A DNA stretch of 8,178 bases from Oscillospiraceae bacterium (GCA_900768105.1 CAAGBQ010000072.1:1-8178), one strand, 5' to 3'. Shown: positions 1 to 5,847, counted from the first letter of the stretch. A program made the numbers and translations. The notes: generated by a model from the letters alone, not told the origin.

Positions 1-22
1 CAGACGTGTGCTCTTCCGATCT
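1..22. other. Illumina adapter remnant (sequencing artefact)
   Basis: These 22 bases, beginning CAGACGTGTG and ending TCTTCCGATCT, are identical to the 3' part of the Illumina TruSeq read-2 adapter as I know it. They end exactly where the adapter joins its insert, so base 23 is the first genomic base. This is untrimmed adapter at a contig end and no biological meaning should be given to it. A minus-strand frame at 28-402 starts just inside this junction and has no family features. Confidence 0.96.
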
Positions 23-79
23 GCTTTTTATATAATGCATGGCAAATCGAAACCACTTTTTGTTTTTTTGAAAAAACTC

Positions 80-108
80 TTGCAAATTGGCGATAGCTGT
101 GTTATTAT
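80..108 (+). promoter_or_regulatory. Probable sigma-A promoter of secG
   Basis: A -35 element TTGCAA (80-85) lies 17 bp before a -10 element TATTAT (103-108). A second overlapping -10 candidate, TATAAT, sits at 106-111 but would have a 20-bp spacer. A 6-bp dyad, ATAGCT (93-98) and AGCTAT (115-120), brackets the -10, and a 9-bp direct repeat TGTGTTATT occurs at 98-106 and 121-129. The promoter call follows from motif and spacing only. The dyad could be an operator or chance. Confidence 0.6.
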
Positions 109-141
109 AATACAAGCTATTGTGTTATTTGGAGGTTTATT

Positions 142-387
142 ATGTCTGTCTACGAAATCATCGGAAGTATTCTTCTTATCATAACCTGCGTTCTTGTTAC
201 TATTACTGTTCTTCTTCAGAGCAGCAAGGCCGACGGCATGGCCGCTCTTGGCGGAAAAAGCTCCGGCGGTTTTAACGCAGAGGCAAAAAGCAACGAAGCA
301 AAGCTTTGCCGCATGACAAAATACCTTGCTATTGCTTTCTTTGTAATCACTATCCTTGTTTATGCCGCTACCATTTATCTTAAATAA
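142..387 (+). CDS. secG: Preprotein translocase subunit SecG
   Basis: SecG is the small non-essential subunit of the SecYEG channel in the cytoplasmic membrane and assists SecA-driven export. The 81-residue product has the family length and architecture: a first membrane helix at about residues 4-25, a cytoplasmic loop with the SecG signature LLQSSKADGMAALGG (24-38) rich in Gly and Ser, and a second helix at about 58-79. The ATG start has a GGAGG Shine-Dalgarno at 131-135 with a 6-nt spacer. The gene has its own promoter and is closed by a strong terminator 17 nt after the stop, so it appears monocistronic. In many Bacillota secG is followed by rnr and smpB; here the next gene converges from the other strand. 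The loop between the helices diverges from textbook SecG but keeps the Lys and Gly positions. Confidence 0.95.
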   Translation: MSVYEIIGSILLIITCVLVTITVLLQSSKADGMAALGGKSSGGFNAEAKSNEAKLCRMTKYLAIAFFVITILVYAATIYLK

Positions 388-403
388 TTGATAAAGCAAC
401 ATT

Positions 404-431
404 GCCCGAAGCTTTCTGCTTCGGGCTTTTT
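404..431 (+). terminator. Rho-independent terminator of secG
   Basis: A perfect 9-bp stem, GCCCGAAGC (404-412) and GCTTCGGGC (418-426), with a 5-nt loop TTTCT is followed by five T (427-431) and further T-rich sequence. It begins 16 nt after the secG stop codon. Confidence 0.93.
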
Positions 432-443
432 GTTTGCGAACTA

Positions 444-475
444 AAAACGCTTCCGGCGGTTGCCGAAAGCGTTTT
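444..475 (-). terminator. Rho-independent terminator of the minus-strand operon ending in rluB
   Basis: The arms AAAACGCTT-C-CGGC (444-457) and GCCG-A-AAGCGTTTT (462-475) enclose a 4-nt loop. The single imperfect position is a C-A mismatch in plus-strand RNA but a U-G wobble pair in minus-strand RNA, so the helix is fully paired only when transcribed leftward. On that strand the second arm ends in a T run. This fits its place 7 nt beyond the rluB stop codon. It stands 12 nt from the secG terminator, so the two transcription units converge here. Confidence 0.87.
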
Positions 476-482
476 CGTTATA

Positions 483-1286
483 TTAGGGTCTTTTTACAAA
501 CTTTTTGAAGGGCTTTTTCGTGGGAACTTCTTTTTTCTTCGCGGGCTGCTCCGCAGCTCCCTTCCTGGAGGCATTGCGCAGCGCGGTAAGCTCCTCTTTG
601 GTAAGCTCGCGCCATTTTCCCTGCGCAAGCATTCCAAGCCGTACTGCGCCTATTGAGGTGCGTTTAAGGCGTATTACGGTAAGGCCCACCGCTTCGCACA
701 TTTTTCTTATCTCACGGTTTTTGCCCTCGCTGATAATAAACTGCATAACCGTGCGTTCTTCTCCATTTTCAAGAACCGTTACCTGCGCGGGCTTTGTAAT
801 TCCGGAATCTATTTTTACTCCCTCCGCAAGGCGGACAAGATGTTCCTCGTTTGCGTCCTCGCGCACGGTTACGCGATAGGTTTTTGTGATATTTCCGCTT
901 GGGTGCATTATCATATTTGCAAAAGCACCGTCGTTTGTCAAAAGCAGCAAGCCTTCGCTGTTTCGGTCAAGCCTACCTATCGGGTAAACCCTTGCCGGAA
1001 TATCCGCAACAAGATCCATTACGGTTTTTCTTCCAAGCTCATCTGAAGTTGTGGTAACGAAGCCACGGGGCTTATTAAGTGCAATATACCAAAGCTTATC
1101 TCCTGCGGCGGTGTTTATCTCCTCGCCGTTCACCGTTATAAGGTCATGCTTTACATCAACCTTCATGCCGATTTCCGCAGGACGGCCGTTTACCTTAACC
1201 TTTCCTGCCGCAATAAGCTCCTCCGCTTTTCGGCGGGAGGTATACCCTGCGTCCGCAATTGCCTTTTGAATTCTTGTATCCTTCAT
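483..1286 (-). CDS. rluB: 23S rRNA pseudouridine synthase, RsuA/RluB family
   Basis: The enzyme isomerises a uridine of 23S rRNA to pseudouridine; RluB enzymes act at position 2605 (E. coli numbering). The 267-residue product has an N-terminal S4 RNA-binding domain (about 4-50, with SRRKAEELIAAGKVKVNG) followed by the catalytic domain. The catalytic motif GRLDRNSEGLLLLTNDG covers 104-120, with D107 the expected nucleophile. Further family blocks are KTYRV (135-139), EGKNREIRKMCEAVG (187-201) and RLKRTSIGAVRLG (206-218). A Lys-rich tail (about 241-267) extends past the core and may add RNA contacts. The ATG start has AGGAG overlapping the TAG stop of the upstream carboxypeptidase gene, so translation is probably coupled. 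It is the last gene of the operon. In B. subtilis rluB also lies downstream of scpA-scpB and dacB. RluB and its relatives are hard to separate by eye, so the exact target base is inferred. Confidence 0.9.
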   Translation of the reverse strand: MKDTRIQKAIADAGYTSRRKAEELIAAGKVKVNGRPAEIGMKVDVKHDLITVNGEEINTAAGDKLWYIALNKPRGFVTTTSDELGRKTVMDLVADIPARVYPIGRLDRNSEGLLLLTNDGAFANMIMHPSGNITKTYRVTVREDANEEHLVRLAEGVKIDSGITKPAQVTVLENGEERTVMQFIISEGKNREIRKMCEAVGLTVIRLKRTSIGAVRLGMLAQGKWRELTKEELTALRNASRKGAAEQPAKKKEVPTKKPFKKFVKRP

Positions 1287-1294
1287 TTGCTCTC

Positions 1295-2395
1295 CTAAAA
1301 ATTAAACTTATCCTTTATTTTTTGCCAAAAGCTTTTTTCGTATTGCTTTATTTCAATCGAATTTTTTGTAAGAAGCGGCGTTTTTGCCAAAAGCACACCG
1401 TCAAGATAAAAATATGCCCATCCCACAACTGTATCGCGCTCAACCGGTGCAAAAAGAAAAGACTCCGTGCTCAAAACCACTCGGATATTTTCTTCCTCCT
1501 CCGCAAAAAGCGCCGCAGAAACCGGATTCGCATAAAGAGCCACAGAATTCGCCGTTCCGCCGGTAACAGGAACAGTGCATGCCGGAATACGGTGCTCAAG
1601 CGGAACCGCTTTGAGCATGGCGAAGTAGTCGTTATATAGCCTTGTGTGGTATTCCCAATCATCCGGACATGAAAGAGTAGCGCAAATAAGGCTTACCCCA
1701 TCCCTTTCTGCGGAAGAAACAAGGCAGCGCCCCGCCTTTTTGGTAAAACCGGTTTTAACTCCGGTAGCTCCGTCAAGAGTTTTCAACAGCCTGTTGTGAT
1801 TGGAAAGCCAACGCCTGTAAGGCGGATTTCCGTATTCCGCCGCAATGCTCGTTTTGCCGCAAATGGCGGCAAAATCCGGATTTTTAAGCGCCGCGCGCGC
1901 AAGCATTGCCATATCATATGCCGTGGAATAGTGCTTCTCTCCGTCAAGGCCTGAAGGGGTCATAAAGCTCGTATTTTTTAAGCCGAGTTCCTCTGCCCTT
2001 TTGTTCATAAGACTTACAAAGGCGGGCACAGAGCCTGCCACACGCACTGCGGCAGCATTAGCCGCATCGTTGCCGGAGGCAAGCAGCATTCCCTGCGCCA
2101 AAATGCGCAGCGTAACGCTGTCGCCGGGCAAAAGCCCCATCGATGTTCCCTCCACGGCAACCGCGCTTCCGTTTACCGCAAAACGCTCATCCGCATCCGT
2201 TTGTTCAAGCGCTATAAGCGCCGTCATAATCTTCGTGGTGCTCGCCATAGGAAGGCGCTCGTCCTTATTGTGAGAAAAAAGGACTCTTCCGCTTTCCGCA
2301 TCAATGAGCACCGCGCCTCTTGCATCGGCAAATGCTTCCGTGCTCAAAGCAAAAATTGCGAACACTGATAAAAATAAAGCGATTATTTTTCGCAA
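1295..2395 (-). CDS. D-alanyl-D-alanine carboxypeptidase (serine peptidase S11, DacB/DacF type)
   Basis: This low-molecular-weight penicillin-binding protein removes the terminal D-Ala from peptidoglycan pentapeptides outside the cytoplasmic membrane and so limits cross-linking. A Sec signal peptide spans residues 1-23 (likely cut in AFA|DA). All three active-site motifs are intact: STTK with nucleophile S52 and K55, SGN at 107-109, and KTG at 214-216. The 366-residue length is normal. The segment from about 270 resembles the PBP5 C-terminal domain, and the last 15 residues (YEKSFWQKIKDKFNF) could form an amphipathic membrane anchor. The start is TTG (2393-2395), supported by GGGAG at 2405-2409 with a 9-nt spacer and by the signal peptide beginning there. 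The binding site lies inside a hairpin. With ytfJ upstream, a role in spore cortex maturation like DacB or DacF is plausible but inferred; vegetative function is equally possible. Confidence 0.93.
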   Translation of the reverse strand: MRKIIALFLSVFAIFALSTEAFADARGAVLIDAESGRVLFSHNKDERLPMASTTKIMTALIALEQTDADERFAVNGSAVAVEGTSMGLLPGDSVTLRILAQGMLLASGNDAANAAAVRVAGSVPAFVSLMNKRAEELGLKNTSFMTPSGLDGEKHYSTAYDMAMLARAALKNPDFAAICGKTSIAAEYGNPPYRRWLSNHNRLLKTLDGATGVKTGFTKKAGRCLVSSAERDGVSLICATLSCPDDWEYHTRLYNDYFAMLKAVPLEHRIPACTVPVTGGTANSVALYANPVSAALFAEEEENIRVVLSTESFLFAPVERDTVVGWAYFYLDGVLLAKTPLLTKNSIEIKQYEKSFWQKIKDKFNF

Positions 2396-2400
2396 GTTAT

Positions 2401-2432
2401 ATCACTCCCGCAAAGATATATGCTGGAGTGAT
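2401..2432 (-). promoter_or_regulatory. Hairpin enclosing the ribosome binding site of the carboxypeptidase gene
   Basis: The 48-nt gap between ytfJ and the carboxypeptidase gene contains a perfect 8-bp inverted repeat, ATCACTCC (2401-2408) and GGAGTGAT (2425-2432). It is extended inward by a mismatch and three further pairs (GCA 2410-2412 with TGC 2421-2423), leaving an 8-nt loop. In minus-strand mRNA the 3' arm contains GGGAG (2405-2409), the Shine-Dalgarno of the TTG start at 2395. No T run follows, so it is not an intrinsic terminator. Folding should hide the binding site. Control by translating ribosomes or an RNA-processing role is inference. Confidence 0.66.
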
Positions 2433-2443
2433 TTGCTTTTATG

Positions 2444-2893
2444 TCATTCTGCTTTTTCGGAACTTGTATCCTCGGCGGGCTTTTCCGGTTTAATTTCCTC
2501 GATTACTTCCGGCTCCGCGGAATTTTTCTTTTTTCCACCGATAAGGGAAGAAACCGTATCGATTGCGTCCGGAACCATGTTGGCAAGGCGCTCGGAAATA
2601 TTATTCTTATCCGCAACCTGAATCATCCGGACGCTTTCGCCTTTGATTACAAGGAAAGCCGTAGGCTGAATGGTAACGCCGGCGCCGCTTCCGCCGCCAA
2701 ACATTTCCTTGGGGCTTGCAGAGGGAAAATCCGAACCGCCGGAGGCAAACGCAAAGCTTACCTTCGATACCGGAATAATGGTAGTGCCGTCCGGTGTGGT
2801 TATCGGGCTTCCGATTATGGAGTTGGAATCCACAAGACCCTTGATGTTTTCAAGGGAAACATTAAGCAACCCTTCAAGATTTTTTTCGCTCAT
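2444..2893 (-). CDS. ytfJ: GerW/YtfJ family sporulation protein
   Basis: YtfJ-family proteins (GerW) are found in spore formers, and GerW has been linked to spore germination. The biochemical activity is not known to me. The 149-residue product shows the family pattern: an N-terminal helix (1-22), then GSPITTPDGTTIIPVSKVSFAF split over 28-49, a Gly-rich segment FGGGSGAG (65-72), and the strand VTIQPTAFLVI (73-83). The C-terminal tail (about 121-149) is charged and probably disordered. There is no signal peptide or membrane helix. The ATG start has AGGAG with a 9-nt spacer. Its first 20 nt overlap the end of the DUF2953 gene, an arrangement common in Clostridia that suggests joint function and coupled translation. 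It is the clearest sign in the window that the host forms, or descends from, spore formers. Confidence 0.9.
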   Translation of the reverse strand: MSEKNLEGLLNVSLENIKGLVDSNSIIGSPITTPDGTTIIPVSKVSFAFASGGSDFPSASPKEMFGGGSGAGVTIQPTAFLVIKGESVRMIQVADKNNISERLANMVPDAIDTVSSLIGGKKKNSAEPEVIEEIKPEKPAEDTSSEKAE

Positions 2894-3527
2894 TTATGTA
2901 CGCTCCTTTTTTTGAAGTTTCTTTTTGCTGTTCTTTTATCATGCTGCCAAGCAGCGCAAATGCAATCCTTATTCCGCCTATCAGTATTATAAGCGGGTTT
3001 GCTTCAATATCCGCATTTACCCATATTTCTTCTTTCTCCGCAAGAAAGTCCGGATAAACGCGCAGCTTTGTTTTTTCTATTTTTACAAGGTTCCTTATAA
3101 ATCCGAACGCCGTATTGAGTAACGCACATATTCTTCCGTAGCGGATTGCGCAGGCGGCAGCATCCTCTGCTGCAATTTTCCAAAATCCCTCCAGCTTATG
3201 CACCCTTATATTTCGCAAAATCATCTTTGCGCCGGGGCCATAGCGGTGTACCGCCGCGATAAATCCGTCAATAGCTTCTTCCGGAGTGCGCTTTTTTTTC
3301 GGCTTTTTCGGCTTATTTTCCTTTGGTTTTTCGTTTTTTTCTTTTTTTTCGGTCTTTTTCTTTTCTTCTTTTTCTTTGCCGGGAATCAGTGTGAATTTAA
3401 AAAACAAATAGCGTACCTTTACGGTAAGCTTTTCGTTCCATTCCACGACCGCATGAACCGGCAGCGCCAAAAGTAAAATTATAAACAGTATTATTCCCAA
3501 AAAAATCAGCCAGCCCGCGGTTAACAC
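2874..3527 (-). CDS. DUF2953 domain membrane protein
   Basis: Function is not established. DUF2953 proteins occur mainly in endospore formers, usually beside ytfJ as here, so a sporulation role is likely by context. The 217-residue product has an N-terminal membrane helix (about 5-27), a short segment (28-50), and a strongly charged linker (51-80) in which 16 of 30 residues are Lys with many Glu and Pro. The conserved C-terminal part (about 85-200) includes KLRVYPDF (154-161), typical of the family, and a hydrophobic stretch (178-195) that may contact the membrane. The gene follows scpB by 21 nt and overlaps ytfJ by 20 nt. The start is uncertain. GTG at 3525-3527 is the first in-frame start, but the strong Shine-Dalgarno GGGAGGTG (3525-3532) overlaps it instead of preceding it. 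TTG at 3498-3500 and CTG at 3507-3509 are alternatives with over-long spacing. Confidence 0.82.
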   Translation of the reverse strand: MLTAGWLIFLGIILFIILLLALPVHAVVEWNEKLTVKVRYLFFKFTLIPGKEKEEKKKTEKKEKNEKPKENKPKKPKKKRTPEEAIDGFIAAVHRYGPGAKMILRNIRVHKLEGFWKIAAEDAAACAIRYGRICALLNTAFGFIRNLVKIEKTKLRVYPDFLAEKEEIWVNADIEANPLIILIGGIRIAFALLGSMIKEQQKETSKKGAYINERKKS

Positions 3528-3548
3528 CTCCCTACCGGCAGAATTCCT

Positions 3549-4127
3549 TTATTGGTTATCAAACAGTGATTGCTGATCCTCCAATTCCTCGGCTTCTTCT
3601 TTCCCTGCGGTTTCGGCTTCGTCCGCAATGGGCGGAAGTTCCTCCAGTGACGAAAGCCCGAACGAACGCAGGAAAAGCGGCGTTGTTCTGTATGCGATGG
3701 GCTTGCCCGGAAGGTCAAGCCTTCCTGCTTCTTCAATAAGCCCCTTTTCGGCAAGGGTGGACATAACTCCGGAGCAATCCACTCCTCTCACCTGCTCCGC
3801 AAAAGCGCGGGTTACCGGTTGATTATATGCCACCACGGCAAGTACCTCCAGCGCTGCCTGAGAAAGCGGAGCATTGCGCTTTATCTCGAAGGCACTGCGT
3901 ATATAAGACTCATACTCTTTCCTTGTGCAAAGCTGCCACTGGGTATCAAGGCGGAGCACCTCGATGGAACTTTCAAATTTTTCATACTTTGCCTGAAGGC
4001 TTTCTAAAACCGAAACTGCGGCTTCCTCATCAAGTTCCATTGCCGCTGCCACAGTTTTTTGCTCAACCGGTTCCCCGCCGGCAAAAAGAATGGCTTCCGC
4101 CATTTTTTCATATTGTTCCAGTTCCAA
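3549..4127 (-). CDS. scpB: Segregation and condensation protein ScpB
   Basis: ScpB is the dimeric winged-helix (KITE) subunit that binds the ScpA kleisin and, with SMC, forms the bacterial condensin that compacts and separates chromosomes. With the start chosen here it has 192 residues, usual for the family. Residues 6-20 (YEKMAEAILFAGGEP) match the family N-terminus. The signature LSQAALEVLAVVAYNQP covers 88-104, continues as VTRAFAEQVRGVD (105-117), and is followed by the second winged helix with GRLDLPGKPIAYRTTPLFL (135-153). The tail (about 165-192) is acidic. The frame is open to a TTG at 4184, but nothing there resembles a ribosome binding site. The TTG at 4125-4127 has GGAGG at 4137-4141 with a 9-nt spacer and gives the expected N-terminus. 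It overlaps scpA by 20 nt. Confidence 0.93.
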   Translation of the reverse strand: MELEQYEKMAEAILFAGGEPVEQKTVAAAMELDEEAAVSVLESLQAKYEKFESSIEVLRLDTQWQLCTRKEYESYIRSAFEIKRNAPLSQAALEVLAVVAYNQPVTRAFAEQVRGVDCSGVMSTLAEKGLIEEAGRLDLPGKPIAYRTTPLFLRSFGLSSLEELPPIADEAETAGKEEAEELEDQQSLFDNQ

Positions 4128-4875
4128 TTCCGGCGTCCTCCTTTTCCTTTCTGTTCCTATGCTTTTGCTCACTGCAAAGCGCAAGGGTTTGGTTATCGTC
4201 GCTTATCCTAACCCGCCCGTTTTTTACAAGGTCAAGTACAGCAAGAAACATTGCCACGCTTTCACTTCTGCCGGAATGGCAAAAAAGCTCGCTCCATTTT
4301 AGTTTTGTTTTTTTATAAAGCCGCCGCAAAAGAATAATCGCCCTTGACGGCACGGAAATAAGCTTTGTATGGACAACACCGCTAAAAGCCTCCACCGGCG
4401 GCGGCAGCTTGCGCCGCTTTCGTCCAAGTGCGGAAAGGTATGCCCGCAAAATATCCTCCGGAGGGTGCTTGCGCGAATAGGTACTGTCCGCTTCTATTTT
4501 CATCGGATTGCGTGAAAACACACTGTTTCCGCAAAATCTTCTGCGAAGGTCCGCCGCGGCATCCTTACATACCTGATATTCAATAAGCTCTCCCTGTAAT
4601 TCGCGGCGAAGCTTGTCCTTATCCTCGCCGTCATCATCGCGCGGAAGCAGCATAGCAGTTTTAATATAAACAAGCCGCGCAGCCATCTCCAAAAATTCGG
4701 AAGCGCCCTCCAAATCATCAAGATTTTCTATCCCACGGATTGCGTTTGTATACTGCTCCAAAAGTTCGGAGATGTTTATATCATAGATGTTAAGTTTGTG
4801 CTTCTGAATAAGGAAAAGCAAAAGGTCCAGCGGGCCTTCAAAGCTTTCAAGCTTATACTGTAATTTTTCCGTCAA
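4108..4875 (-). CDS. scpA: Segregation and condensation protein ScpA (kleisin)
   Basis: ScpA is the kleisin that bridges the two SMC heads and recruits ScpB, forming the SMC-ScpAB condensin used in nucleoid compaction and origin separation. With the start chosen here the product has 255 residues, normal for the family. The N-terminal motif FEGPLDLLLFLI lies at 12-23, followed by the helical neck region with SEFLEMAARLVYIKTAMLLP (59-78). The central region is charged. The C-terminal winged helix (about 195-232, with SVAMFLAVLDLVKNGRVRI) is the part that binds the SMC cap. The last 20 residues are hydrophilic and overlap the scpB start. The frame continues to a GTG at 4896, but that codon lacks a Shine-Dalgarno. 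The TTG at 4873-4875 has GGAG at 4884-4887 with an 8-nt spacer and puts the FEGPLD motif at the usual distance. It lies 31 nt after the M50 gene stop. Confidence 0.94.
   Translation of the reverse strand: MTEKLQYKLESFEGPLDLLLFLIQKHKLNIYDINISELLEQYTNAIRGIENLDDLEGASEFLEMAARLVYIKTAMLLPRDDDGEDKDKLRRELQGELIEYQVCKDAAADLRRRFCGNSVFSRNPMKIEADSTYSRKHPPEDILRAYLSALGRKRRKLPPPVEAFSGVVHTKLISVPSRAIILLRRLYKKTKLKWSELFCHSGRSESVAMFLAVLDLVKNGRVRISDDNQTLALCSEQKHRNRKEKEDAGIGTGTI
4125..4141 (-). promoter_or_regulatory. Shine-Dalgarno and TTG start of scpB
   Basis: On the minus strand this reads GGAGG, 9 nt, TTG. It lies inside the 3' end of scpA, so scpA codons also carry the binding site of the next gene, as expected for coupled translation of two partner subunits. 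It decides the scpB start in favour of 4127 over the 19-codon longer frame. Confidence 0.8.
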
Positions 4876-4887
4876 AATTGCATCTCC
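4873..4887 (-). promoter_or_regulatory. Shine-Dalgarno and TTG start of scpA
   Basis: The minus strand reads GGAG, 8 nt, TTG. The upstream GTG at 4894-4896 has only A-rich sequence before it. An ATG inside the spacer is out of frame and meets a stop two codons later (ATG CAA TTT TGA), so it cannot be the start. Confidence 0.75.
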
Positions 4888-4906
4888 AAACTTCACAAGT
4901 TTTGTT

Positions 4907-5593
4907 TCATCTTATAATCGCTTTTACAAGCCAGTCCACGGGAAGCGTTAAGAAATTCAGCCCCTTCGTAACAAGCCCATCCACAAAAGCAATCGGCGCA
5001 TCAAACACATTAAGCCAAAGCAAAATAAAAAATGCAATAAAAATATATTGTTCGTACTGCATTATTTTAAAATAAGTTTTTTGCGGAAGAAAATAGGTTG
5101 CTATTCGGGAACCGTCAAGCGGCGGGATAGGTATAAGGTTAAACACGCCAAGAGAAATGTTAATTGTCATAGCATAGTAAAAGAAAATGCTTAATGTGCT
5201 CACAAAAGCAGTTCCAAGCCCAATATATGAAAGCAAAGGAACAAGCTTATAAAATACCATTGCCAAAAACGCCATCCCGATATTTGAAAGCGGACCGGCA
5301 AGAGCCGAAAGCATCATGCCTTTTTTAGGATTTTCAAAATTAAGCGGGTTTATCGGCACAGGCTTTGCCCAACCGAAGCCAAAAAGAATAATCGCCGTCG
5401 TTCCTATCAGGTCAAAATGCGCAAGCGGATTCAGCGTAAGCCTTCCCTGCCGCTCCGCAGTATGGTCGCCCATACGCATTGCAGCATAAGCGTGCGCACA
5501 TTCGTGAACCGGAAGTGCGATAATGGCGATAATAAGTCGGATTATAAATATATAAAGCATCGTTTGAAAGCTTGATTGAAAAATTGAAGGCAT
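4907..5593 (-). CDS. Site-2 protease family (peptidase M50) membrane metalloprotease
   Basis: M50 enzymes are zinc proteases that cut within membrane helices of their substrates, often releasing regulatory factors. The 228-residue product has the zinc-binding motif HECAH (30-34, pattern HExxH, E31 catalytic) in a membrane helix, a following NPLAHFD block (55-61), and the third zinc ligand region FNLIPIPPLDG (151-161, D160). Several hydrophobic segments (about 11-30, 62-75, 92-115, 120-145, 170-195) place it in the membrane. It is the compact type without PDZ or CBS domains. This type commonly precedes scpA in Clostridia. It resembles SpoIVFB distantly, but nothing here shows that it processes a sigma factor; its substrate is unknown. 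The ATG start has AGGAG with a 6-nt spacer, and a promoter lies just upstream, so this is the first gene of the operon. Confidence 0.92.
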   Translation of the reverse strand: MPSIFQSSFQTMLYIFIIRLIIAIIALPVHECAHAYAAMRMGDHTAERQGRLTLNPLAHFDLIGTTAIILFGFGWAKPVPINPLNFENPKKGMMLSALAGPLSNIGMAFLAMVFYKLVPLLSYIGLGTAFVSTLSIFFYYAMTINISLGVFNLIPIPPLDGSRIATYFLPQKTYFKIMQYEQYIFIAFFILLWLNVFDAPIAFVDGLVTKGLNFLTLPVDWLVKAIIR

Positions 5594-5635
5594 AGTTTTC
5601 TCCTAAAAAGATATTATAACATAGTTATTTATTAT

Positions 5636-5664
5636 ATTATATAAGAAAAATGCACTTTTTACAA
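5636..5664 (-). promoter_or_regulatory. Probable sigma-A promoter of the M50-scpAB-ytfJ-rluB operon
   Basis: On the minus strand TTGTAA (5659-5664) is followed after 17 bp by a perfect TATAAT (5636-5641). Transcription would begin near 5629 and give a leader of roughly 35 nt before the M50 start codon at 5593. A second TATAAT occurs at 5613-5618 but has no good -35. The region is very AT-rich, which raises the chance of accidental matches. No second convincing promoter is visible between the operon genes. Confidence 0.62.
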
Positions 5665-5738
5665 GGGTGATAAGCTTTTGCGGAGCAAAACACGGCGTAA
5701 ATTTTTTGTAAACACGATTTTTTTCAAATACTTCTGCA

Positions 5739-5752
5739 ATTTTTGCAAAAAT
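5739..5752. repeat. 14-bp perfect palindrome in the rpmB/M50 intergenic region
   Basis: ATTTTTGCAAAAAT reads identically on both strands. It lies 25 bp upstream of the rpmB -35 and about 75 bp upstream of the divergent operon's -35. It could be an operator or an AT-rich upstream element, or simply chance in AT-rich DNA. A smaller hairpin, TTTTGC and GCAAAA (5676-5690), lies nearby. Confidence 0.45.
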
Positions 5753-5777
5753 CACTGTATTTTTTATGCGTAGGCAC

Positions 5778-5806
5778 TTGCTTTTTTATATTTTATCTGA
5801 TAAAAT
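5778..5806 (+). promoter_or_regulatory. Probable sigma-A promoter of rpmB
   Basis: TTGCTT (5778-5783) and TAAAAT (5801-5806) are separated by 17 bp. The expected start of transcription near 5813 gives a leader of about 35 nt containing AAAGGAGGTG (5833-5842), a nearly full-length Shine-Dalgarno suited to a highly expressed ribosomal protein. The promoter diverges from that of the M50 operon. Confidence 0.58.
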
Positions 5807-5847
5807 AATGAATGTTGACTTTCTGAAAGAACAAAGGAGGTGCCATT

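Noticed and set aside
28..402. Minus-strand frame of 124 codons opposite secG
   Set aside because: It lies antisense to a clear secG, starts next to the adapter junction and has no family features.
2401..2432. The ytfJ-dac hairpin as an intrinsic terminator
   Set aside because: No T run follows in either direction and the next start codon is only 5 nt away.
2441..2992. 183-codon plus-strand frame opposite ytfJ and DUF2953
   Set aside because: Antisense to two recognised genes, with no ribosome binding site or known motif.
4128..4184. N-terminal extension of scpB to the TTG at 4184
   Set aside because: No Shine-Dalgarno precedes it, the residues are basic and unlike ScpB, and a well-spaced GGAGG-TTG lies at 4127.
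5594..5847. Riboswitch or small RNA in the divergent gap
   Set aside because: Expected leaders are only about 35 nt, and no recognisable aptamer or extended conserved fold is visible.
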